A DNA stretch of 64,000 nucleotides from Marasmius tenuissimus. Lineage: Eukaryota > Basidiomycota > Agaricomycetes > Agaricales > Marasmiaceae. Positions 36,301 to 46,328 of this stretch are shown here, piece after piece. Made by a program: the position numbers and the translations under genes. The stretch lies in the NCBI GenBank assembly GCA_029532415.1, contig JAQOTA010000062.1, forward strand, positions 868,001 to 932,000. The letters run 5' to 3'. Each line of letters begins with the position of its first letter. Position 1 is the stretch's first letter. The notes below the pieces were generated by a model that saw only the letters and a list, made by a program, of their open reading frames with translations, was not told the origin of the DNA and did not search any database.

Positions 36301-36805
36301 CTCAACGAGCAGCATGCTTATGGTCTGGGAGCTGGTGTGTATCTTTCCCTTTTCGCTCGTGGATCACAGCTCAAACGGAAACGCACGTGATGCAGGTTAT
36401 TGGAAAGAAGAGAACTCTTCACAAGTGCAAAACTTCGATGAGAGTCAAAGTCTTGCCAGGGCTACTCAATCATCCGTTGTCGTTATCCACGACTCCGGTT
36501 CGGATGATGAGATGATCCAAAGCAAGAGGAAGGGTGCCAAGGCCGCTGTCCCGGCAAAGAAAACGCGTGGTACAACAAAGAAGTCCCAGCCGCTCTTCCT
36601 TGAGGACTCGGATAGCGATCATGATGTCGCCCTCAAAGATGAAGAAGACCAAAGCCCTGACGCAACGCTCGAGTCGGAACCTCCGCCAACCAACAAACCG
36701 GTCAGGAATGCGAGAAGCAAGAGACCTCAGCCAATCGTTGTGGACGATGACTCCGATGATGATGCTATGTTCAAGGGTCGCCGCGCGAAGGGGCGGCGGC
36801 GGTGA
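33397..36805 (+). CDS. NBS1: Nbs1/Xrs2 homologue, MRN double-strand-break repair subunit
   Basis: The start at 33397 (MWLAQGPF) is typical of Nbs1 N-termini. An FHA domain follows (YAVGRKQDFPL...VSNNHCVIM), which would bind phosphothreonine partners. Around 34050-34180 lies a BRCT-type segment (GVTHHVTSVYSPTAQ...NFVKAEWL), and then a second BRCT-like region (SLRFICVGEKNREIDSQL...TLVVLGDEPN). The middle is long, Pro/Ser/Arg-rich and disordered. Near 36180-36205 the motif PNFKKFKK matches the Mre11-binding segment of Nbs1 proteins, the strongest single identifier. The acidic/basic C-terminus (DDDAMFKGRRAKGRRR) could be the Tel1/ATM-binding end. At least seven short introns are needed. It lies 367 bases after the demethylase gene, in the same direction. 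The family call is secure; exon joins in the middle are approximate. Confidence 0.9.
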
Positions 36806-37163
36806 TTGTTGTGTACATAGACACACAGCGATTGATTGGAGGACCGTTGTTTGGGTATCACACCTATGGTTTGGTTTTACCGCACATCACCACTATGTCT
36901 ACGTAATGTGAAGTTTTTCTTGAAGACGCATATAGATTCGTGACGGGGTGTTTCTCATCCAGCCAGTTCAAGTCATCTACAAGTGCACAGTTTTGAGGGA
37001 AGAAGGCGAGAATCGAGGTATAGACGGTCAGATTCTGTGTCAGGTAGCTGCTGGAGCAGCACATTCTCTTTCAAGTCGAGTTCTCTTTGGGATGCCTATG
37101 CGTGTACAGGTAGGTATGTATATGATTGAGAACATTATCGGTGATCAGCGTTATAGATATCGT

Positions 37164-40100
37164 TCAAACGTTATCGCGAGTGGCACCCAGACCCAACTTG
37201 GAATGTTTGATAACCGCCTTCAACGGGTCCTTCAAACCGCCTGACAGCCCAATTCGATCACCGTCTTCCCAGCCCATCGCAGCCAACAGCCTGAACCCGA
37301 CGTTGTTCTGGGTCAACTTGGGTGCGGCCTAACGCAGACGGGGAGGGTTATCATGAACACGAATTCGTTACCAGTAACAGAAAACCGAAATCTCACCTTT
37401 CCAACCTCATCACCTTCCCTATGTTTCGGCATCTTCCCTCCCCCGTTACCACCTTTCCCGGTCCACTCCTCCCCATCCGCAAACTGAACCCCCCTCGCCC
37501 TACCCTGTCGGACAACTCTCCCAATCTTCTTCTCATTCACAACCCCAAACGCGCTCCTCGTCGTCTTCGTCAACGTCGTATACCTTCCGTCCCCCTTCCC
37601 CTTCGAAACGCTCTTTAAATTGAAGGCTTGAGCCAACTCGTGTACCATCTTCCTAGTTTCCTTGTTCGTAGGCGGCAACGACATCTGCTTGGGACCACCG
37701 ACGTCGTCGATGAACCTACGAATCTGCTGTACCAGCGTCGTCGTATCGAACACCCTATTCGGGATAGTCGTGATTGTAGGATCCAGACTAGCAAGACGAG
37801 CGGTGATCTTGCGTCCCTTCTTCCCGCCCTTTTTCGATCTGAGCGGGTCGGCAGCTTGGACGAGTTTTTCTAGATCCCGTTCTCGTTTCCGGTCGGCTTT
37901 CCTGGCGCGGTCTCGTTCCCAAAGTTCTGCGAGGTCGGGCGGGAGGTCTTTGTTCTTGTCTTTGCGTTTGCGAGCTAGGGGCATGAAGTCTTCGTCGCCG
38001 ACACCGTGGAAGTTGCCGTTGCGGACGGCACGGAAGATTGCGTTTCTGGACTTTCTATCTCGACTGGTGAGGATGTCCTCGTTTTCGGCGAGGAGGTCCT
38101 TCAACGTAGAATGAGGGTGGATCAGTACGGAGTAAATATCGAGCTGGTGAGAACGATACCTCGATCTCCTCGATGAAATCCTCATCGTCCTCTGCCCACG
38201 TCTTGAATCTCCCGCGGTCGTCCTCGAAATCTTCATCTTCATCATCGTCATAGAAATCTTGATCCGTCGTCGCTTTCGCTTTGCCTTTGCCTTTATCGTT
38301 CGCGTTCCGTTCTTGTGCTTGTTTGCGCAACCGATCCAGTCGTGCCTGGAAGCCTGATTTCGGACTGTGGTCCTCTCCTTCCTCGTCATCGTCATCGTCC
38401 CAATCATCGTCGTCTTCTTCTTCCTCTTCTGCTTCCTCCCCGATCAAGATACGTTCCTCGAGTTCCATGACAGCGTCCTCGTACTCGGACTCCGACTCCC
38501 CGCTACTCCCGACACCACCCCCGTGTAAATTCCCATCTTCCTCCCTCATCCTCCTCTCATCCTCCAAATCATCCATCGTAACCCACTCTCGATTGATGCC
38601 TTCCACGAAGGACCTCATCACACCCGTCTCCATCTCCAACTCGGGGTCTACATCCATCCCTTCAGCCTCAACAGCCCTCCGTTTACCCTTTCCTTTCCCT
38701 TTCCCCCTGATCGAAACCACACGCAGCGTTCCGTCTTTCTCTGCACGAACTTCCTCCTCTTCTTCTTCTTCGCCCTCTACATCATCGTCAGAAGCAGAAC
38801 CCCAATCGACATCTGATCCCTCGTAATCCCCCCTTCCCCACATCCTCGCCTCGGAGACTTCCGCTCCTCTCATCGCAAAAGAAGAAGAACCCCCTTGCCC
38901 CCCTTTCGACTCTTCCGCCAAACGTTCCTCTGACGCGATTTCATCGGTGTCGATTTTCGAGATTTCTGCGTGAACGTGAAGAGAGGGAGAGGTTGTTTGG
39001 GACCTGGTGTCTGTGTGGTTACGACTGGTTCGGTTCGTGATAGAGGGGTGGATGAGGAAGGTGTTGTTGTTGTTTTTGAAAACGAGAACGACAGGGATTC
39101 GACGTCCATGACGGCTGGGATGGAGGGGACACCGATGGGTAGGCCGGTTAAGACTGATGTAGCGGTGATTGGGGCGGTTGGTTTCGTCGTCGGGGTGACC
39201 CTACCACTACCATTACTAGAACGAGGGTGGGGAGCGACGTAGACGATCACGTCTTCCTCTGATAGACCCAGCGCTTCGCCAGAAGGCTGTGATCTCGCGT
39301 GTGGAGGAACGGGATCGGGAGTTGTGTCAATGAAGAAGGACGGTTCTGATCCTGGAGGATCGGGGTCGGGAGTTGTGTCGATGTAAAACGATAGCTGAGG
39401 TTCGGGTGGTGGTGGTGCAGAATTGCCTGCGTCTAGGTCCATAGCTGCGACACTCGAAGAAACCTCGTAGACGTCTGTGTTGTTATCGGATTGCTCGGTT
39501 GATGGTTTGTTAGCCGCTGTAGTCTGTATGCCACCCAGTTCTCTCTCTGTGGTGGTATATGTCGCCGAGTTCATGCCAACAGCAGTCGTCTCCGCCGGTT
39601 GGATGTCGATGGTAAATGTCGGTGGGGGTAGCGCCGATGCAGCAGGGGAGGAACTATGTAGGATATCGCCGCCAGTAAGCTCACTTTCGAGTGCTGCTCC
39701 GGTTTTGGTTTGTTGTAGATACCTGTAAACGCCTCCTCTTTGTCCACCTCCATAGCGTGTTGTTGCGTAGACGCGTTGATATTCTCCTGGTAACTGCCCA
39801 GGTCTGCGAAATCGATTTCTTCTAGTTCCTCCTCTTCTCCCGCTTTCTCTACGCCAGAGAATGCCTGTGGATGTGAAGGGACAGAGGTATATCCAAAGAC
39901 TTGAGCAACTCGATCTGCGGTGGGGACATGGCTCTCTTCGTCGTCGTCATCTACGGCAGGTTGAGAACGTGAAAAAAAACGCGCCAAAGCGAAAACTGCT
40001 CACCCAGAACGATATCCTCTGCGGCAGGTTTGAGTATTTCTTCCTCTTCGATGAACAAGAACCGTTGGTGTACTGCTGGGACAAAGTTGATGACCCGGAG

Positions 40101-40733
40101 TAACGGCCTGTCTTCGTTCAGCAGCCTCGATAACGGTGCATCGAAATCACGCTCTTTGCCCTTCCATCCTCCTCTCTGTCCGCCTCGTCCCCGGCCACGA
40201 CCGCCACGATCGTCAAGACCTCTTCCCCTTCCCCTCCCAGGTTTGTTCCCATTTGGATTCGGTGGTGGTGTATACGTATGCAAAGGTAGAGGAGAGTTCT
40301 TTCCACTTCCCCCTCTACCACGGCCACGACCCCGCGGGGTGTTGTACCCCGAACCTGGATTGCCTGCAGAAAACGAGGAGTGAGCCGAGAAGTATTTCCG
40401 AATCGTGAAATAATAAATCTGCCTACTTTTCGGCCATTGTTGCAAGACGAAATCGGTTTGGTTTGATGGGATGTAGCCTGGACCTCCTCTCCCACCTCTA
40501 CCTCCTCGGAAACTTCCCCCTCCCCGAAAGTTGTCTCCTCCCCTTCCCCGGCCTCGACCTCGGCCTCCTCCCTGGTTGTGATGATTCCCTCTTCCCCGTG
40601 GACTCGGAATGTGGTGGAAGCTGCTGCTGCTGAGTCCAAGATCGAGAGCGATGTAGTCTTCGGATTGAGATGCAGCATTCGAGTTTATGTTGGCATTATG
40701 ATTATGCTGGCGTTTCGACTTGGGTTTAGGCAT
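37164..40733 (-). CDS. SQS1: G-patch and R3H domain protein, Sqs1-like
   Basis: Homologue of yeast Sqs1/Pfa1, a nuclear and nucleolar protein that activates the DEAH helicase Prp43 in ribosome biogenesis and splicing. The start at 40731-40733 (MPKPKSKRQ) leads into a long Arg-Gly-rich RGG region (about 40610-40190). Then come Asp/Glu/Ser-rich linkers with a near-repeat FYIDTTPDPDPP / FFIDTTPDPVPP, and a very acidic patch near 38,390-38,450. The R3H domain spans about 37,720-37,560 (RRFIDDVGGPKQMSLPP...RKMVHELAQAFNL). The last exon (about 37,325-37,164) is a G-patch: NNVGFRLLAAMGWEDGDRIG followed by LGLGAT. About six introns. It is convergent with the Nbs1 gene, 358 bases apart. Domain order R3H then C-terminal G-patch is as expected for the family. 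Confidence 0.9.
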
Positions 40734-41479
40734 TCTAAATCTGTGTTCTAATGTTGATATATCGTTCTTCTGTTGTTGTGAGGAGTAAAATGCAGGAAGA
40801 AAAAAGATATCGACGTGATCGGAGTCAAAGAGTGAGTTGTGGTGTGTTCTCACGCTGTAGCTGGTCGGTCCCGGGCCGCGGCGCAATTCCTCTGTGACTC
40901 TTCTCTCGTCCACACTCATAGCTTGGAAATGTACTTTCTATCGAGTGGGCTATGCTTGTCCAGTTTCGTCAACATGTTTCTGAAGCTCGGGCACTAGATG
41001 GCTCAGCAACTTGATCCCACAGGTAATCCATGACCAAAAGCCCATCGACCAACACTCTAGACACGAACATGCGCTCAAAAACACCTAGTTGCCCTCTCCA
41101 ATCTGGAAAGTGCCCAACGTTCAATGCTAGCGTTGTTCATTGGCATTTGGCTCGGCTCATCATCATCTTGCGTCGGACCGATTTCCATGGCCTCGAGTCT
41201 CTGTTTTGCGCCCCGTGTTGGGCTATTCCCGACATTGCTCGCTCTCCGCAGCACATTATAATGCTGACCGACGCGTTTCTGAACTCTTTAGCGGTCCTAT
41301 GGATGTTTTCAAGCTAGCGGCTCTCAAACGCGTAGTATATCTCCAGCTTGTCGTTCTACCTCCACATCTTAACACGGAAGGCCAAGGTCTGAACATCGGC
41401 ATCGTTTTCGCACTGGTATTCGCTGACTCGGCTTAACACGCAGTGCACAGTTCCACCTCGCGAACCGTAGACATGTTGG
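40734..41479. other. Upstream region of the Sqs1-like gene
   Basis: Holds the Sqs1-like promoter and then sequence with no recognised gene. Open frames around 41030-41436 on plus overlap in different frames and have no motifs. Confidence 0.4.
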
Positions 41480-41965
41480 ACAGCCCAAAGCCCAGTCCCA
41501 GTCGCTTCCGACAAAGTCTGACCGAAAAAAAAAATTCGGTTCAGACCAGAAACACGACTATCTCGATGACTAGACCAATGCTAGGCATATTGTGATCCTC
41601 TAGCTGACATCACTCCTCTCACTTCACCCACTGCAGACGATCTATCCTATTATTCGACATTCGATGCTCACGTTCGACTGTCGACGCTCAGAACGTACGC
41701 TAAAGTTGATTGGTATGGTCTGGGCCAGCGTTCCGACGCTGATTTGAAGCCCAGTCAAAGTTGGGCTGTTAACCGCTCATTAGTGTTCGGCTCGATTGAC
41801 CAGGATTGACCAACACCATCTTTGAGTTTCGTCAGTCACCCCATTCAAAAGGGAGGAAGAAACTACCTTTAGGTTACTCACACTTTTTCCCATTCGCATT
41901 TCCCTCTCCCCTGCGTTCGCTCTCTCAAATTCATCGAACACGTCAGGACTCAGCAGGAATTCAGT
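41480..41965 (+). repeat. Left arm of a long inverted duplication (promoter copy)
   Basis: Reads in inverted orientation as a diverged copy of the promoter and leader of the secreted-protein gene at 42246-42970 (right arm about 42971-43480). Shared blocks include CCCAGTCCCAGTCG, AGTCTGACCGAAA, GACCAGAAA, GCTCACGTTCGA, CAAAGTTGGGC, GGCTCGATTG and AAAAGGGAGGAAG. Mismatches and small indels are scattered throughout. The TATA-like TATTTAAA of the right arm is changed to ATTCAAA here. Confidence 0.8.
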
Positions 41966-42046
41966 ATGGTACACCAAACTTTTCAGGCTTTGTTCATAGC
42001 ACTGTTGGCTGCGAGGGTGTTTGAATTTTTTAAAAAAAAGAGATAG
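41966..42046 (+). pseudogene. Truncated copy of the small secreted-protein gene
   Basis: Begins with an ATG in the same place relative to the duplicated promoter as the intact gene. It codes a diverged version of its signal peptide (MVHQTFQALFIALLAARVF, against MVSRVFQTVIVLLLAAMVF). It then runs into a poly-A tract coding Phe/Lys and stops at TAG (42044-42046). None of the cysteine-bearing mature part is recognisable downstream. It is a relic of an inverted duplication rather than a working gene. Confidence 0.72.
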
Positions 42047-42245
42047 GTAAAAGAAGGAAGGAAGGCAGCGTCTCGACCACCTCCCCGATTGAAGCGCCAC
42101 CTCGAATGATAACGCTGAACCAATACGCCCAGCCAAAAGCGCTTCTCCCGCTACCTTGTATAAACAAACTAAATTAGAGCAGGGTTCTTCCTGTGTCGAT
42201 GAGATGACCTTACTAGTTCACTGGCAGAGGGGCCTATTCCAGTTA

Positions 42246-42970
42246 TCACGCCTGTGGGTCTGTAATAAAGAAAATTCATACAGGTTGAGCTAGCAGAGTA
42301 GAGAAGCTCAAGCAACGTACTGTCTTGGAGAGCTTCACCGAACGATTTGCGAAGGCAGCGGTACACGAGTGGTGAGAATTGAGCTTGCCTCACCAAGATA
42401 CAGGCTTCGTCAGACCTGAAAAAAAGTCGTAAACAAAACAAAATTAGTTCAGAAAACTATACATCTATGCATAAAGGAAGAACAGCTTTTCCCACGCGGC
42501 GAGCATAGCGAGTGGAGTTGAGGGAACGTCCCGTCCCAACCTCGTCCGACCGCCGAGTCTGTTATTATTCCCAAAGCGGAGGCTTGCAGGGAGCAGTCTG
42601 CAGAATAACATCCAGGACTGATATTACTGACACTTGGTCAGTGAGCTCTTAACTGCCTCGCGATGAAGCTGAAGTCGCGTAGCTCGCTCACAAGCAGCCA
42701 TATTGAACAGTCTCCAGCCTTGTTCCATTCTTTCGGCCTATCACTTCTCCTCTTCTCCTCTTCCTCGGCCAGCACTAGTGACAGAGAACAAAGAACAAAG
42801 AACACTCACATGTCATTACAAGGCATGTTTTGGAAAGCATACTTGACACATTGGTTGACGCGATCAAGCGGATCAGGGCTGAGAGGCGAAGGAAGTCGTT
42901 GACTGGGTTGTCCAAACACCATCGCAGCCAATAGTAGTACGATCACAGTCTGAAAGACTCGGGATACCAT
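42246..42970 (-). CDS. Small secreted Cys-containing protein
   Basis: Three exons on minus. Exon 1 starts at 42968-42970 with a signal peptide (MVSRVFQTVIVLLLAAMVFG), then QPSQRLPSPLSPDPLDRVNQC and CVKYAFQNMPCND, to a GTGAGT donor near 42810. Exon 2 follows a roughly 390-nt intron (TTTTTTCAG at about 42420) and codes SDEACILVRQAQFSPLVYRC. Exon 3 follows GTACGT...TTACAG and codes NPQA with stop at 42246. All phases join. The product is about 90 residues with four cysteines in a CFEM-like spacing but too few for a full eight-Cys CFEM domain. It could be an effector-like or surface protein. The large second intron is longer than its neighbours' introns. Confidence 0.66.
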
Positions 42971-43079
42971 GCTGAATCCTCGCTGGCACGTTCGATATAT
43001 CGAAAAGAGTTAACGCAGTAAGAAGAAAAGTGAGTCGGAAAAAGTGCGGGTTGCCTCAGAGAGGTAGTTGCTTCCTCCC

Positions 43080-43088
43080 TTTTAAATA
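43080..43088 (-). promoter_or_regulatory. TATA-like element of the small secreted-protein gene
   Basis: TATTTAAA on the minus strand about 110 bases upstream of the ATG at 42970. The corresponding place in the inverted copy (about 41855) has lost it. Confidence 0.5.
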
Positions 43089-43480
43089 GATGGGTGGCCA
43101 GTGAAATTCGAAAGGGGGTTGGTCAACCGTGGCCAATCGAGCTGAATAGTGATGTCAATGAATAATTTATGGCCCAACTTTGGCTAGGTTTCATTGTTCA
43201 AGTCCGCGTCGGGACGCCGCTGGTATGGACTACGCCGTTCAATTTTAGCGTATATTCTGAGGATCGAACGTGAGCGTTGAATGTTGAATACTAGAAAAAA
43301 TCGTCTGAGCTCTGCACGGGGCGTTGAAGTGACAAGACCATTGTCAGTTAGGGGCTCACAATGAGCCCAATGTTCGTCTAGCCATCGATAGTTGTATTTC
43401 TGGTCGGAACTAGAAATTTGTTTCGGTCAGACTCTGTCAGAAACGACTGGGACTAGTCAACTGATACTGACTCTACTTCT
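43089..43480 (-). repeat. Right arm of the inverted duplication
   Basis: Distal promoter of the small secreted-protein gene, matched in reverse complement by about 41480-41830. The two arms and their start codons point towards each other across the gene. Confidence 0.78.
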
Positions 43481-43773
43481 GTTGTTTGTCAGTGGCACTC
43501 GATTCCCGGCCAGAATTCTGAGGACAAGTGGGATGGATCGTTAATAGCCTGATTTTATCCCCCTTGAGTGCCTTATGATGCCTGGGGGTCGCGCGTTTGT
43601 TGGTCTCCCCTGTGGATTATGTTCACGGCTACATCCATAAGCTATCTGTCGAACGATCTACTAGTGCTCGGTCTGAGAGCCTTCGCCGGGCGTTAGCCTT
43701 GCGTGTTGAGTTGAAGGTAGAATGCCGAGCTGGGGAGATTCTACGCGTATGTTGCGCCATCGGACCAAAGTCC

Positions 43774-43790
43774 AAGGATACAGTAGGGTT
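43774..43790. repeat. Target-site duplication, left copy
   Basis: AAGGATACAGTAGGGTT, repeated exactly at 52156-52172 after the poly(A) tail. The first two As could belong to the tail in the right copy, so the true length is 15-17 bp. It fixes the 5' end of the LINE at about 43791. Confidence 0.9.
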
Positions 43791-44247
43791 CCCTTGACCA
43801 AGGACCACCAACATGTGATCCAGCGTCCGGCCTTTCCGCGGCTCAAGGGATAAGTACCAACAAAGTTTGGGAAACAAAAGGACGTTCTAGCTTTTTAACG
43901 GAGCTAGAGAAGAGTAGTACAGCTAACTCGTACTACTGACTAGAGGGGAAACCTAAAAGTCAAACACGCAGCCAACAACTGTGTGAATGCAAGCAGCCAA
44001 CCACTGCGAGCAACGAATGCATCCAACAAATGCATTAGGCTACTGGATCTATATCAGGTAGTGGACCAACAAAGGTCGGAGCACCAGGGGGGAACCCCTG
44101 ATGTATCAAAAGAGTGATGCCAAAGTAATACACGAAACAAAATAAAGGGGAACGTAAGAACCATGAGAACGAATGAAAACCATCATCACAAAAAACGGAG
44201 ATGAACAAGCAACAGGAAGCTCATAGGTAAACAACCAGGAGGCGTAA

Positions 44248-44805
44248 TTGTACAACAGACGACACGAGGACAAAATGAGGCTGACAAAACAATATAAGCG
44301 AGGAGAGATGTCAGAAAGGAACCACCACGTCTCGAACTACGCTTTCATCCCCCCTCCAGATAACAATCAACTAAACCCTGTACACCTAACTACGAACGCT
44401 GAAGTAGAAGGCTGGCGATCGCAACAAAGCGGAGGGATACTTAGAAATCAATCCGCGAGGCAAAACGCCACCCTAGCGGCCAACGCCACGAGCAGAGAAC
44501 GAGCAACAAAGAAGCTAAGAGGGCCAGGTGGCGAACAAATAGAGACAGCCCAAGGTGCGAAACTAGAGAATGGAACTAAGGAAGGAAGAACTAACAATGA
44601 GAACAAGGGAGAACGATATCCAAAAGAGACGAAACTAGAGGAAGAGTGCTTGACACAGACTCGAGAATGTCTGAAGCCGGCGAAGAGAGACAAACCGCAC
44701 CTCTTCCAAACAGAAGAGCCTCGACAGCGAGCCAGGACGAAACGGGCGAGGAGACTGCCAGATATGAGAACACGACCGTCAAAGGAGCATACAAACCCGC
44801 TATGA
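44248..44805 (+). CDS. LINE upstream open frame (possible ORF1 N-terminus)
   Basis: 185 codons, very rich in Arg, Lys, Glu, Asn and Gln, overlapping the start of the gag-like frame (from 44646) in another frame. Such charged N-termini are usual for LINE ORF1 proteins that bind RNA. It might be a separate small protein, or the true ORF1 N-terminus joined to the next frame by a frameshift of the ribosome or a mutation in this copy. No motif separates these choices. Confidence 0.4.
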   Translation: MYNRRHEDKMRLTKQYKRGEMSERNHHVSNYAFIPPPDNNQLNPVHLTTNAEVEGWRSQQSGGILRNQSARQNATLAANATSRERATKKLRGPGGEQIETAQGAKLENGTKEGRTNNENKGERYPKETKLEEECLTQTRECLKPAKRDKPHLFQTEEPRQRARTKRARRLPDMRTRPSKEHTNPL

Positions 44806-46037
44806 CGGAGGGTGGAGAGAAAGACATGGACGTTGAAAGTGTCCTGTCGAAGACATCCAAACGATCCTGGGCTACGTTCACCCCCCTCACAAACCTAGTC
44901 AAAACGCTCCCGACCGACCCAGCTGAATGGCCTAGCATGGACGACGACCCCGCACCAACCTACCAGGAGTACAACCCCCACTACTGGACGACCCAGATAA
45001 GTCCTGAAGAACCCGACATATCGAATTTCAATGGGCCAGCGCAAATGGGACCCCTGCCATACGTACCAATTGCAGACGACATCCTCATCCTGAACATGAA
45101 GACCGACCAAGTCGACCAAATCAGGTTGAGCGTTGGAACAGATAAAGAAATCTTCTTCGTCGCACCAATTGGCAGCGGATACACGTCCAACAAGGTGAAC
45201 CTCGAAACGAAAGGACCAGCATACAAGAAGGCGATGGAAGCGTTCCAACATAGGCACGAGAAACTCACCGTCCGACTCAGAATCCCCGAAGTCAACAACG
45301 AGGACAACCAGAGCCCCTACAGCCACCCCTGGTTCATGCTAGGTCAGGGCTTTGGGCAAGACACGCTGAAACATGCGGCGCACATTGGATACATCACTGG
45401 TCCCGACGACACAATCCTTCGAATCACCCGGTTCGAAGACCTGGACAACCACGAACCATGGACGTATATCAACTTCAAACCGGGCGACATCACTCGAGAA
45501 GAAGCCCCCAAAGTGCTGACAGCTATCAAGAGTGCCGCAGTCATAAACCGCAGCTTCCAGAACTTCGTCATCCGGAACTACCCGGACCATAATCCCAATG
45601 CCTCCCTCGAACAGTGAAAGAGCTGGATCCTCGAGGCGGTCGGCTCCTGGACCCTCTCCATCGTCGAAACCGGCAACGAGAAGAACGACTTCTATTTCCA
45701 GCTCATGGGACACCCCCTAACCGAAGGGAGAGGAAGACAGAAGGTGATGATAGACCTGCTCCGAAAAATCAAGGTAGTCTACGAGTACTTCCCACTCGAG
45801 GAGTACACCGGTGTACTAGCATGTGTATGGTGTAAAGCCACGACCCACGTCAGCGCAAAATGCCCACTACCGGACTATCCAGGATGGATTGGCCCGACGA
45901 AAGAAGAACTGGAGCAGATGGGGGCGCCGAAAACGAAGAAAGGAGGCCCAAAGTCGAAAGGACCAACGAGCAAGGAGGGGACGAGCAAGGCGAAACCTTT
46001 TGGTGGGGAGAAGAAGAGCTTGAAAAGGAAGTTCTAG
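44646..46037 (+). pseudogene. LINE ORF1 (gag-like), one in-frame TGA
   Basis: RNA-binding, particle-forming protein of the LINE. The frame opens around 44646-44667 and codes an acidic N-terminus, then a folded core with RRM-like or gag-like strands (DILILNMKTDQVDQIRLSVG, WFMLGQGFGQDTLKHAAH). A TGA at 45615-45617 follows SLEQ; the same frame continues directly with KSWILEAVGSW through to TAG at 46035-46037. Near 45826 is a zinc knuckle C-x2-C-x4-H-x4-C (CVWCKATTHVSAKC), and the C-terminus is Lys-rich. The single stop looks like a point mutation in an otherwise intact ORF1; programmed readthrough is possible but unsupported. Confidence 0.78.
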
Positions 46038-46328
46038 AGTCTCGTAGCTACCCTGCGCGCTGCCCAAAACGCCGCACCTCGCTCCCACCCAGTCTACCCT
46101 GCCCCCTCTTAGAAACTTACGAACACTTGACACGTATTTCTTGACCTACACGAACGATGCACAACTGATAACATGACAATATATGGAATCTGACTGAACC
46201 ACAGACTCAAAAGCGAGCTATGCTCCTGAATGCGTGAGGACCCGATTCGATAGGACACACGTAAAATGGTGAACACATATCACCAAGACGACTGAGGAGT
46301 CGTAAAACCTCACACCCTTGACTTTTAT

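Noticed and set aside
38281..38826. Ser-rich plus-strand open frame
   Set aside because: Antisense of the Asp/Glu-rich repeats of the Sqs1-like gene.
39390..39420. GGT repeats as a possible microsatellite feature
   Set aside because: They code Pro-rich protein in the Sqs1-like gene, so no separate repeat feature is needed.
40118..40678. Glu/Gly/Val-rich minus open frame
   Set aside because: Shifted reading of the RGG-coding exon of the Sqs1-like gene.
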